Assembly: GCF_000149955.1 (NCBI RefSeq)
Contig: NC_030994.1
Span: forward strand, 3,092,366 to 3,156,365
Direction of reading: 5' to 3'
DNA from: Fusarium oxysporum f. sp. lycopersici 4287
Taxonomy: Eukaryota; Ascomycota; Sordariomycetes; Hypocreales; Nectriaceae
Length of the DNA stretch: 64,000 bases
Shown: in pieces, positions 9,935 through 19,995 of the stretch
Layout: every line of letters starts with the position of its first letter
How positions within the stretch are numbered: the stretch's first letter is position 1
The notes under the pieces: model-generated
What the model saw: the letters and a program-made list of their open reading frames with translations, nothing else
Database searches by the model: none
Told to the model about the DNA's origin: nothing
Program-made: the position numbers and the translations under genes

Positions 9935-10418
9935 ATGGCCAACACCCTTGAACCCACTCTCCCCGCTTCTGCCCTCAGTAGCTGGATGGAAGATCTCTAC
10001 GCCCGAATATTTGTTCAGCCAGACGATGAAGTCTCGGCAAGTACCATCAAAGAGTCAATTTCAGAAGATTTCGCGGCCAGGTAACCAACCTCCAAAAGAA
10101 GTCTCATACTGATAGAAGCTAATTGTGCCGCTTAGAATCAACCATGATCACTACACGCGACAATCATTCCACGATATCATCATGAAATTCCGTGTCGATA
10201 ACAAGACGACTATTCATGAAACCAAGGAGCTCCAATCCTGGGATGCACCCGATGGCTCAGGCGCTGGTTGCGTCTCCCAGTTTCTTCGCTTTACCGACTC
10301 CAACAAGGAGACTGGCGTTGGTAGCACGTCTTCTACCTTGCTGATTGCTAGCATTAAGGTTGTCAATGGGCGGAAGATGTTGGTCGAACTGACAGAGGTG
10401 TTGAAGGCAGCTGCTTAG
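9935..10418 (+). CDS. NTF2-like / SnoaL-fold small protein
   Basis: Two exons, 9935-10080 and 10136-10418, are joined over a 55-bp intron (GTAACC, GCTAAT branch, CTTAG), giving 142 residues. The N-terminal helix (SSWMEDLYARIFVQPDDE) followed by a short beta-rich half ending in LLIASIKVVNG is the layout of the NTF2-like superfamily, which includes small cyclases and dehydratases of secondary metabolism as well as non-enzymatic members. No invariant catalytic residue can be assigned. The ATG chosen is the first after a CT-rich leader and 100 bp downstream of a TATA box. Divergent from the Zn2Cys6 gene. Confidence 0.65.
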
Positions 10419-10706
10419 ACTCCTTGGCGGATACGAGAGCCGAGGTCAGCGCTATCGAACCCACAACGGTACATAGACTGCGGCTGCCTAGACTAGCAAG
10501 CTATCGAATTCTGTTTCTCTACAAAAGGGCTCTCAGTGTAGACTGTGTCACATTGTCATCGCTATTCGTATTGCCAAGTCCTCAGGATAAATACCAAACC
10601 ACCTTCCAAAGTCTTGCCCGTGTTGTTGCCATGTCGCCGTGCAGCTCCTGTCCTTTCCATCGACTAACATGTCCATCTTCCACATTGCTCCTCTGCCTCA
10701 ATACTA

Positions 10707-11891
10707 CTAATCTAATAATATGCCAGACGCCCATTTCCTCATCCTCTCTGTGGCATCCCCTGCTACTTCTGCTTGGTTCTCGATGAGGATGAAGTCATGA
10801 CACTCACGCTCGCCGACTTCAATCTGCACAGGAATCGAACGGCATTTCTCTTGAGCAGCTTTCCCAAATTCGACGATTGCATCACAGAAAACCTCGCGCC
10901 TACCAGCAGTGACATAAAGCGCGCTCGTGATCGCTGGGAGATCGCTCAACCATGACAGATCTCCGTCCACGGCAAGGGCTGGGTGAGCTCCATTGACTTT
11001 TGGCTTCAGGTCCTCACTGCGGAACGAGTGTACGGAAGTACGCTGGAGTAAGCCTGCAAAGAGCATGTCGACGTTGCCATATTCTTCAAATGAGGTTGTG
11101 TCTGTTCGATCGCTGAGCCAAGGAGACACAAAGAACATACCTGCGAGTGGGCTGTGTAGCTTGACTTCTGGAGCAGCGGGATTGGGTTGCAGGAGGTGAT
11201 AGGCGAGTTGAGTTGCCAAGTTCCCTCCGGCCGAGTCACCACCGACTATCAGATCACGCGGATTCACGCCGCTTTGAAGTAGATGATTGAGAGCGGCGGA
11301 AGCTTGGCGGAGCTGATCAGGATATTTCCCACCTGGCGCAAGCGTATACTGCAGCACCGCAACAGCAACCTCTTTGTCCACACCAGGTCCACCATTAACG
11401 TATGCCTCCCAGCACCAAGTGAAGTGGCCCGGTAGAGGGGGCGCGACATATCCACCGCCGTGCAAGAACAGGACGAATTTAGACGCTTTCTTGCGATTCC
11501 CGATCCACATTATAGATGCGTCAGTGCCAGCGAGGGGCTCGATGTCGAGGTTTAGTCGAGTGTGATGGCCCTGGTCTCGCTGCTTCTTGATCCAGGCTGT
11601 GTAGACATCTATCGTTGGTGTTGAGAGGAATTGAACCTGGCGTGGGGTGAAATTGCCTAGGAGGATGCGCCCAACCATGCAGGTGAACCACAGATGTAAT
11701 GGGACTTTGTATTTGATGGCAAGGGGCATGCCTCGGATGAGAATGCCCACGATGGTTCCGGGTACTTTGGGATTGTGAGTCTAGGAGTCCAAAGACACTG
11801 TGGTGTGAAATGACATCTTACCTAGAAGTATCTTGACTGCAAGGCCCAGTTTCTCCAAGAGAGATAGTGTTGGGATAATGGTTGACTTCAT
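10707..11891 (-). CDS. HSL-type alpha/beta hydrolase (esterase)
   Basis: Two exons, complement of 11822-11891 and 10707-11764, with a 57-bp intron (GTAAGA, CTCAC branch, AAAG acceptor), give 375 residues. The oxyanion motif HGGGY is near residue 125 and the nucleophile elbow GDSAGG near 200. A C-terminal AGRREVF..D provides the likely acid, and ECHDF supplies the histidine. This is the hormone-sensitive-lipase family of carboxylesterases, which hydrolyse short acyl esters or lactones. The first exon adds 23 hydrophobic residues that may be a membrane anchor. It converges with the NTF2-like gene, closing the cluster-like run. Confidence 0.84.
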
Positions 11892-12651
11892 CGCTAGTTG
11901 GTATCTTAGTCTCCACTAGAGTCGTCTCGCTAGGGTTCTGGATATAGATGTTTCACAGGTTCGAGCATATATGCGAAAGAATTGTGGACTTGCAAAGTAT
12001 TGGCTTAATATATCTCATCGGAATATCATCAGCCATAGAGAGTCAAGTGATACAAACAGAAAACCCTCGGCTCAGCATGGCGGCAATTGTGCACGGCAAG
12101 TAATAGAGTTCACGCTAGTTTATGCTTGGTGATATAGTTAGGATCCCCAAACCCCATTCTGAGGCCGTGTTTTTAGATACCCCAATAACCCAGGATTTCC
12201 CCTGCTAATGAGGTACAACTTCGCCAGTTTTCTCCACCACCAAACCCAATGTTTTATTCTAGCAAGTCTGACAAAGAACCTGAGACAATCTGTCATGTCT
12301 TCGGTATCTTGATGTCCTTGGCCTAGTTGGACAAGCACGCGCCATTAAATGAGGTTAGGCTGTTCCAGAATATCCTTTCTCTTCAAACCAACAAGCCGTA
12401 AACCAAATAATAATTTAGACCTCTATAATAGTTTCATGCCACGGCAGAGGTGTTGAGACAGTAGCCTAACATCAGCTCATTTGAATCTGAGCTTTATTGC
12501 TCTTTTGTTAGGTCGCCCGCACAGACCGCACCTTGACATGCGATTTTTTAAGCTTCCTCGGCGCCTATTTTTTCCTCATCTTGGCTTGTTTTGTTGGAAC
12601 ATGTTAGAACCAACTCCTATAAACGAGAACGTCAGCCTGACTAATGCTATA
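11892..12651. other. Intergenic region, no supported gene
   Basis: The first part is the promoter side of the esterase. Short open frames on both strands have no recognisable product, and the plus-strand frame across 12481-12723 is the antisense shadow of the small secreted-protein gene. Confidence 0.45.
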
Positions 12652-12930
12652 CTACCTTTCGGATCCATTGGCCTTATTTTTCTGGAACGCTTGGTTATCT
12701 GGATCGCTGGCTTTGCAGACTAGAGACGGCGGCGATGTTAGTTGAGAGGATTGAAATGCGCTGAGTTGCTATTTTTACGCACCTGCTCTTGGGTCAAGAG
12801 ACTTTCTATTCTTGACCATCAAGTCCGAGAGCCCTCCATTTGAGTTGTCGCTGTACCTCTCAGTGATAGCGGGTAATGCGCTTGCTGCACTGATAAATAG
12901 CAGCGCCAGCGGTTTCCTTAATGAGACCAT
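12652..12930 (-). CDS. Predicted small secreted protein (about 70 aa)
   Basis: This gene is too fragmented to appear as one long frame. Exon 1 (12930-12783) encodes a signal peptide, MVSLRKPLALLFISAASA, then a polar stretch ending LDPRA. A 63-bp intron (GTGCGT, CAACTAAC branch, CTCTAG) leads in frame to exon 2 (12719-12656), which holds the only cysteine and an Asn/Lys/Asp-rich segment. A stop follows directly at 12652, but a third exon beyond a short intron is possible (acceptors near 12616 or further on), so the C-terminus is uncertain. A TATATA box lies about 85-90 bp upstream of the ATG. The family is not recognised; an effector-like role is only inferred from size and secretion. Confidence 0.45.
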
Positions 12931-13520
12931 TTTCACTTAACAGAAATTCCAAAAATACCGAGTATATTGCAAGATAACTAGGTGTAAGATTGCATGACTG
13001 GCAAGGTCTTGCGGTATATAAGCTAATGCTTACATTTTACACCTTTATGGCTTCCTGTGTTTCAGTCGTAATAAGCGAGTAAGCTCTCTTTAATAGTTCA
13101 GTTGTCGTTCGGGCCTGGTTCTGTTCTGGGCTTTTAACATGGAGCTATCCCGGCTTAGTACGTCGCTAAGTGCTGCTAAATAGCCTGATACAGTCAATAG
13201 TTCGTTGTCATAGGAATGGGGAGGCTTGAAGTAGGTTAAATATAGTAATTTTAGTAGCTGAAATTTCGTCTCGCGCAGTGCATGCAGCTGGCAGATGCTC
13301 TACAAAGCCTCGATTGCGCTACTCTATAGAATTTGACGGTGCTTGGTATTCTGGCGTACACCGACTTCCTAAGTGAATTATAAGTTGGCACATGGATGTC
13401 ACGACTGTTCACTATGCCAATGGCTTAGAAACAAAGGTCCTAGTTGTCAGGCAAGTTAGACTTGGAGCTGAGATAAACTCTAAATTACAAAAGATATAAT
13501 AAATAAGAAAGTTCTAAGAC
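12931..13520. other. Intergenic region, no supported gene
   Basis: It holds the promoter of the small secreted protein (TATATA near 13014-13021) and the 3' flank of the WSC gene. Nothing else is recognisable. Confidence 0.45.
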
Positions 13521-15955
13521 TTAAAGAAGGGCTAAAAGTCCGGCAAGAAGAGAAAGTATACCAGAGGCCTGCTTGATAGCACCACTAATAACAGGGACAG
13601 TGCTGGGGTAAGAACCTTTCGTACCAGAGGCGCCAGAACCCTCTGTGTCTCCTTGGGAACTAGAGCTGGAACCTCCGTTTGAACCACCGCCGCTGCCGCC
13701 ACTGGAATCTTCACTGGAGCCTCCACTTGAACCTCCACTTGAACCTCCACTTGAACCTCCACTTGAACCTCCACTTGAACCTCCGTTCGAGCCTGAGCTT
13801 GATCCTCCACTGGAACCGCCATTGGGGCTGGGGTTATAGCCTCCTCCGGACCCTCCATGAGGAATAGTGGAGTTCCAGCTGATACCGTGGTGGGGTTTAA
13901 CAACGCCCTGTTGGGAAGGACATCCGAATGTGTCGCAGGTAGGAACTTGGCCGTTGCAGTTATCAGGCGTACCCCAAGACTTCTCCCAAGGCTGATAACT
14001 AAACTTGCCTTGAGCGCAAGTTGTGCAATCTGATGGAACAAAGAAGGACTTATAGTTATACCAATCTGGGCATTGTTGAGGCTTGTAAACCTTGAGGCTG
14101 GCGCATTTTCCGTCTGAGCAGAGGTGGGGAATATACTGTTGGCCGCCAGGGCAGGGCTCAGAGATATAGACCCATTGGCCGTTACAATCACTGCCGTTGA
14201 TCTCGACAAAAATGTAGACGGCAACGGTGTTAGGGCTGCTTGAATGGCATTTCCCATCAATGCATACCAGAGTGGCGGTGACGACCTCGGTGGCTATGCT
14301 TTCACCGCTAGCGACAGTGGTAAAAGTGGTAATAATGGTCTCCTGGTTTGTTACCGTTTGGGTGACAGACTCAGTAAGAGAGACAACAGCCTCGGCCCTA
14401 GCGTAAAGGGTAAGAAGGATATTGCTAGCGATGGCCTGGCGGGCCCGAAGCCTGTTCTCGGCTTCACCTCCACAGAATTGGGTTTTGTCTCCAGGACACT
14501 CGATATCGCATTGGTCCAAGTTGTAAAAGACAGTACTATCAACGTCATACACATCTCCGCAGTAACAAGCACTAGATAATTATTAACAATGCCTTCTTAG
14601 AATATGAGGATAAGACTTACGTATCATGGACGCCAAAATGAGCACGTCCTTCGCAAAGGCCAGCACATACATTGAGATCCATCAACGGGCTGGACTCGGC
14701 AAGAGTATAGGTAGGGAAGCCAGCGGTAGATCCTGCACATCCGAAGAGACTGAAACCGCCGATATCGCCGGGAAACCCAGCGACTGAAGTAGAAGTTGAA
14801 GAAGCAGAAATTGTACCAGTAGAAGTGCCGGTGGGAAAGACAGTCTTACCCTCCGAGTTGGTAGTGGCACCCTCAGAGTTAGTGTTGACACCTGTAATAG
14901 TCTCTGTCGGGGAGACAGTCTCGCCGTCTGAGTTAGTAGTGGCACCCTCTGAATTTGTAGCGATATTAGTCCCGGTAGGGAAGATAGTTTCACCATCAGA
15001 GTTGGTCGTAAACCCTTGACTGTTGGTTTCAGTAGCAGTCTCAGTGGGGATGACGGTCTCGCCTTCGGAGTTGGTAGTAAACTCTGCGCTGTTGGTTTCG
15101 GTAGAAGAACCAGTCTTACTACTAGTGGAAGTACCAATACTGGGGGAAGGGAGAGGAGTTGAACTTGCACCCCGAGCATCCTTGAGAGCGACCCCCGCAA
15201 TGATTACAGGGACGATCACATCGCCGCAAGCTTGTTGCAATTGGTATTTGTTGGATAGCTTCAGGATAAAAGGGTTGGTGGATATTTCAAGACTGCCGCT
15301 GAAATTCTCGGGAATAGGTTGAATCTGGACAACCTCACCATTGGCGACAATTTCGAAAGCACAAGGGGTACTCTCAGCCCGCTTACGGGATCCGCCGCAC
15401 GAAACGCATGTGACATTTGTGACCATGATACGCTGCACACCAATACCTGCTGAAGCAGCTGTAATTGAAGAGAATGCCTGTTTAAAAGAGGTAACTGCAA
15501 AGTTGGGGACATTGAAGTTGGGAATGATGATCGGAAGAGGAGCAGGAGCAGGATTAGCGCGACGCTTGAGCGTAGAGTCAATGGCCACAGGAGACATAAG
15601 ACTAGATTCACGGCATGTTAGACCTACTGCGGTTATTATGAGAACTTCTGGGGGATCCTTACATAGTATCGCCGTCAGGTGGTGGGTAGAATGAAGCACC
15701 CTGGCCCAATATGGCGTCTTTGAGACTGAGTACAATTGGTGCAAGGACTGATGCTGAGGATGAAGTGGTGGTCTCGACACTGGTAGTAGTTGTCTCGATA
15801 CTCGCGGTAGGCGGGACAGAAGAGGTTTCGAGTTCAGTGGAAGAGGTTGAGGTCTCGACAGCAGGGGTGCTAGTGTTTGTAAATCTCGTAAACTGCTTAA
15901 ATTGGCCAAACGCACTGGAGGCGCTGGCCAGGAGGAGGCCTGAAGACAGGCGCAT
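13521..15955 (-). CDS. WSC-domain, Ser/Thr-rich, GPI-anchored wall protein
   Basis: Three exons (complement 15955-15663, 15601-14621, 14571-13521) are linked by introns of 61 and 49 bp with CTAAC or CTAAG branches, giving 774 residues. In order: signal peptide (MRLSSGLLLASASSAFGQ); Ser/Thr-rich stalk; a cysteine-containing beta-rich module; four imperfect repeats with the core TNSEG.T; a WSC domain split by intron 2 (GCAGSTAGFP... CAGLCEG ... ACYCGDVY ... CPGDKTQFCGG); and a second cysteine-rich region. A (GGSS)n linker and a hydrophobic tail fitting a GPI signal close the chain. WSC domains bind carbohydrate and occur in wall-stress sensors; lacking an internal transmembrane helix plus cytoplasmic tail, this is more likely an anchored wall protein or adhesin. 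Confidence 0.82.
13721..13784 (-). repeat. 12-bp tandem repeat encoding Gly-Gly-Ser-Ser
   Basis: The unit CTTGAACCTCCA (plus strand) is repeated about five times almost perfectly inside the WSC gene, with degenerate units on both sides. It encodes the GGSS linker. Copy number in such repeats often varies between strains. Confidence 0.85.
14820..15110 (-). repeat. Imperfect tandem repeats, TNSEG module of WSC protein
   Basis: Four copies of a unit of roughly 66-81 bp encode the pattern TNSxGxTTNS(E/D)GxTxxPTxT in the stalk of the WSC protein. The copies have diverged at synonymous and non-synonymous sites. Confidence 0.75.
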
Positions 15956-16680
15956 GATGAAGATTAACGATTGATTGAACGAGTGACAGGATACGAATGT
16001 GAAGATCAAGTGTCGGCGGCGCGAACAGGGGTTGGGGATGGACTATATACATCCAGCTTTCCGATTAACAGGTGACATTGAGAACGTCTTGCATGCGGAG
16101 CAGTCACATTCCAACGCAAACTTCACCAACAGTAACGGTTATTCGGCATGGGCAGTATGAGACATTTCTTGTTCTCGAGTCTTATCTGGCCATGTAGACA
16201 ATGACAAGAATGCCCAAACTCTGAGTCGAATTCCGTAGCATTGTTTTTAGCGAGAGCCTGCTAATTATCCCCCTTGCGCTGTTAGAATCCAATAAAGCCC
16301 CTCTTTTCCGCCACATTTTCAGTGGAATCTAAAATATGTCAGGGACAATAATTCAATCGCGTTCATGTTAGCGCTGAACTCACACTCGTATTAGTTGCCC
16401 GTTTAAACTGCCAACGGCTAAACGGGGGAAGATACCACGGGCTTGGTAACTTTGTGGCTGGTTTGTTGGAATGTACTTAACAGGGGCAACAAGTAATGGA
16501 CGCCTTCATTTTTTTTTTTTTTTTAATCGCTATCAAGACATTTTCTGTGCTAGACATAAGTGAACCCTTGATTCCTATGGTAACGCAAGGGGATTTGATC
16601 TGTTACTTGGCATGGTAATGGAGTCAGAAGCCAGGGTTAGACCAGGTGATGAGCGACAATGTTACCTATTGTCTAGGAAA
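15956..16680. other. Promoter flank of WSC gene and non-coding DNA
   Basis: A TATATAG box (minus strand, near 16042-16048) lies about 90 bp before the WSC start. A 14-18-bp poly-T run lies near 16509-16524. No gene is seen. Confidence 0.45.
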
Positions 16681-17640
16681 CAATTCATAAAAGTAAAACA
16701 CACAAGATAATAATCTAGCTAAATTAATATATGAGACTTAATTATTACTCTTAGGGCTAGGATAGGGTTCTATTATACCATGGAAAGCTATCTTACTGAT
16801 ATACTATATATATAAGGGTTCTCAAGATTATAAAGAAGAGGTAGATATAAGAAATATAAGAAAGAGATATAATATATAATAAGAGAGAGATACCTAAAGA
16901 GATATATAAGAGATTAGGGATAGTAAAAATATAGGAAAGAAAGAGGTATAATAAAAAGAGGATATAAAGGAAAAAGAAGATAAAAACAATAATATGCATG
17001 CCCCAATTCCTGTCTTATCTGTTATCATGATAAACAGGCTATCTGCTTATCGATCAGGTGACTATAACGATTCGGATACGAATAGTACCCTTTTCCTGAA
17101 ATTGCCTCATAGCAGAGTGTCCTCTTGCCAAAGCTTTAGTTAATACAATACCGTTAAACCTACCTGACTTTCCTATTTAGGAATCACCATAATAAAAAAA
17201 GTTATTTATAATAGTTTATTATACTATAAGTAGGGTATTTTAACTAAAGGAGTAATATTGCTTAGAATAAAAAAGTTATATAATAATTACTTACTTTTTA
17301 AAGATAATATAATATATTTTAGAAATTTTAAATAAATAATTAATTTAATTACTTAATTTATAATTTAAGAAAATCTCATAGCTTATAATAATTAAATATA
17401 GTTAATATAAAATATAAAATATATAATATAACTTACTTATCCAGCCTATTTACTTATTTAGCCTATTAATTTATTAAATATATTACCTTAATCTATTAAT
17501 ATAAAATATTTAAAAGAAAAGAAGTAATTATTAGCTATAATATGTTAAGTAAATAATAATTTTACTTATATTCTATCTTAAAAATATTTCCAGCTAATTA
17601 CAGACCTAGCCACTATCTACCTGCTAAATACCCTAATTCC
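16681..17640. other. AT-rich, TpA-dense island (probable RIP relic)
   Basis: Roughly 950 bp are dominated by TA/AT dinucleotides with very few CpG or CpA and no credible coding frame. In Sordariomycetes such sharp islands usually are transposon remnants hit by repeat-induced point mutation; that origin is inferred, since no recognisable element core remains. The island separates the WSC gene from the effector-like gene. Confidence 0.6.
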
Positions 17641-17740
17641 TTATACTTCCCTACTATATGCTCGGTCTTTGCACCAACCAAGTAGCAGGTTATATACCAT
17701 GACCATGACTCGTACCGGCTCTAGACCCATCAACAACGAA

Positions 17741-18574
17741 TTACCGGAAGTTTCCACCACCATTGCATCGAGAAAGAGGAATACCGCTCTGTCTCTTAAT
17801 ACACATAGTAATAGCACCAGCAACCCACTTAACACCCTCATAAGAACCCTCCTCATGCGCATCAGCCATCCACGTACCAGTCTGCTGCATAGACCCAACA
17901 CATCCTCTGAACTGACGTCCGTAACGGCGGTTAGTCCAAGGTCGAGTAATAACAACACCAGTTTCACCATCGTGCACGGTACCGCGGACAGTGACGGTGG
18001 CTTGAGTAGTCCAAGTGCGAGAGTAGTTGATACCAAAGCTGGCGCCAAGACGGTCCTTGACGGCTTTGAGATCGAGACCCGCGCTGACGGAAACGCCGTT
18101 GGAGATGCTGAAAGAGGATGCGACGCTGACGTCGATGCCGCTGCGGCCGGCGCCGATGACGACAGGGGACATTTGCACGTCCCAGTCGACGAAGCGTTCG
18201 GTGCGGTCGGTCACGTAGGAGGTGGTGGAGCCGCAAGACTGACGTTCCTCGAGATCGCGGGGAGCGACGGCTTTGGATCCGGCGTCGAGCCAGTCTTGGT
18301 CGATTTCAGGAGTGATGGGGGAGATGTCCTCTGACTCGAGAAGTTTCTCATAGACGCTGACGTGGACAACCTCCACTGAGGGTATGTTAACTTATGATGA
18401 GTTTTGAAAGTGAGATGGTGACTTACTGCGACCTTCGCCGTAGAGAATGACTTCATCTTGCTTGAGGATGTGGTCGGGGGTCCAGAGGGTCGCGTTGAGA
18501 TCTCGCTCAGTCATGAACGGAGCAGCACTGGCAACAGCGGCCAGGCTGAGAAGGATAAACTTAGGGGCAATCAT
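17741..18574 (-). CDS. Secreted Celp0028-like effector candidate
   Basis: Two exons (complement 18574-18427 and 18375-17741) with a 51-bp intron (GTAAGT, GTTAAC branch, CTCAG) give 260 residues. The signal peptide is MIAPKFILLSLAAVASAAP. A short propeptide-like region follows, then an LEERQSCG junction that could be a processing site, and a beta-rich domain with an NYSRTWTTQ motif and four cysteines. The order EVILYGEGR, FVDWDVQMSP, RRYGRQFRGC and GTWMAD recalls fungal proteins annotated as Celp0028 effector-like, a name recalled from general knowledge and not checked here. A TATAAA box lies about 110 bp upstream of the ATG. Biochemical function is unknown. Confidence 0.68.
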
Positions 18575-19461
18575 CTTTCGAAGACTCCAGAGAAGGTAAG
18601 ATAGAGAGAAGTTCTTGAGAAGTTGGAAAAGAGGTGCTGGTTGAAGAATGAAAGCCGTTCTGCTGCCAAGAGCAGCTCACCCCTTTATACCCAAGTATGG
18701 AAGGCCGGAAATCCAAATCCTCAAGGTATATCTCGTTCTATCAAGGCCGTTGATAATTCACTCATCACTGCAACATCGGCAGTTGCTTCTCATCCGATTC
18801 CGGAGACTCCCTCGTAATCTCCCAACGTGCCCAAACTTGAAGCTATTTGCGCGGTTATAAAGATCGTCCGTTGACAGGATATCAATGTATCGGTGATTGT
18901 GGGTTTATCCCGTCTAGGTCTCGGTAAGACCCGAGCTTCTGGTACATTAGGAAGGTGACTCGCTAGTCGACGGGTCCAACTAACACTGACGATCACGACA
19001 ACAAGGTTGATACGTCGGTCCGAGATACGGATTAAATTATCACTGGTCGAGTAGCTTACAGAGCTATTGCTATGACGACTTCACTTGTGGTGTTTTCGTC
19101 CACGAAGTTGTGATTACAAGGCAACTGCCAAGCCTCGTGGGAGAGCGATAGGACTTGGAGACACGATGTATCCTGGTTATCTATGGTATAGCATGACTCG
19201 AGTACGAAATTGGCAGGTCAGGTCTGAAAAAAGGGTATAGCTTCAGATAACAGTCAGACAATGCCTGGGCCACGGGTTGGCATGAAAGAGTTGAATCTTC
19301 CGCCTTCGGGGTCGTCCTTGAGATTTAGCCGCGATGTTCAGCATATAAGCACTCTCGATCCCATTGTTGAAGCCCAGATCATCCAGCATCACATTCTTCC
19401 CTACCTCTCTCAGCCCCAGCCTGAATCTTCATTGTCCCTCTCTCTCACATCACAAGTCGCA
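18575..19461. other. Divergent promoter region of two secreted-protein genes
   Basis: This 887-bp region lies between the starts of the effector-like gene (minus) and the cysteine-rich secreted protein (plus). TATA-like boxes occur near 18684-18689 (minus) and 19343 (plus, ATATAAG). No other gene is supported. Confidence 0.45.
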
Positions 19462-19995
19462 ATGCAGTTCCTCAGCATCACCTCTCTTCTCGCTCTCGCG
19501 ACTCTGTACGATTCCCTAGGGTCCACCCCCGCACACCTCAGTACTAACAAGATCTCAACAGCGCTTCTGCAAAGCTTCACAGCCAAGCTGTCTGCGTCAC
19601 CAACCGCCACTACGACCCCATCGGAGGAACGCCATGGAGCCCCAGTTACAACTGGAAGGTGAACTATGAGATTCTTCCCGGCGCTACGAACTGTGCCTGC
19701 AACTACTACAGGAACCGCAATACTGGCAACAAACAGTGGGACAAGTGCCCTGACTGTCGCTTTGTGGGACGCCCCAGGTGTAATGTCTTGATAAAATGAG
19801 GCGCTAACACGAAGTAGGATGGTCTTGTCTGTGAGTCCAAGGACTGGCATATTGGCGGTGACGAGGTGAGTAACGTAGCATACTGTTCCCAGTCCCTGTT
19901 ACTGGGTCTCTTTTGGATTCCTGGCTGACCATGAATCTCAGTTTACCTACTATTGTGAGAAGAAGTGCGGAGCTCAGGGAGCAGAGGCGAACTAG
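19462..19995 (+). CDS. Small secreted cysteine-rich protein (115 aa)
   Basis: Four exons: 19462-19505, 19562-19763, 19818-19865 and 19942-19995. Introns have ACTAAC, GCTAAC and GCTGAC branches. Intron 2 uses the donor GTGGGA at 19764 instead of the closer-to-consensus GTGTAA at 19778, because only the former keeps the frame and the downstream cysteines. The product has a signal peptide (MQFLSITSLLALATLASA) and a mature chain of about 96 residues with eight cysteines, including NCAC, KCPDC and YYCEKKC. Conserved-looking WHIGGDE precedes the C-terminus. The pattern fits apoplastic effector candidates or small defence-like proteins; function is not known. Confidence 0.7.

Noticed and set aside
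13532..14260. Long minus frame rich in valine and glutamine repeats
   Set aside because: Shadow of the WSC gene created by its 12-bp GGSS repeat.
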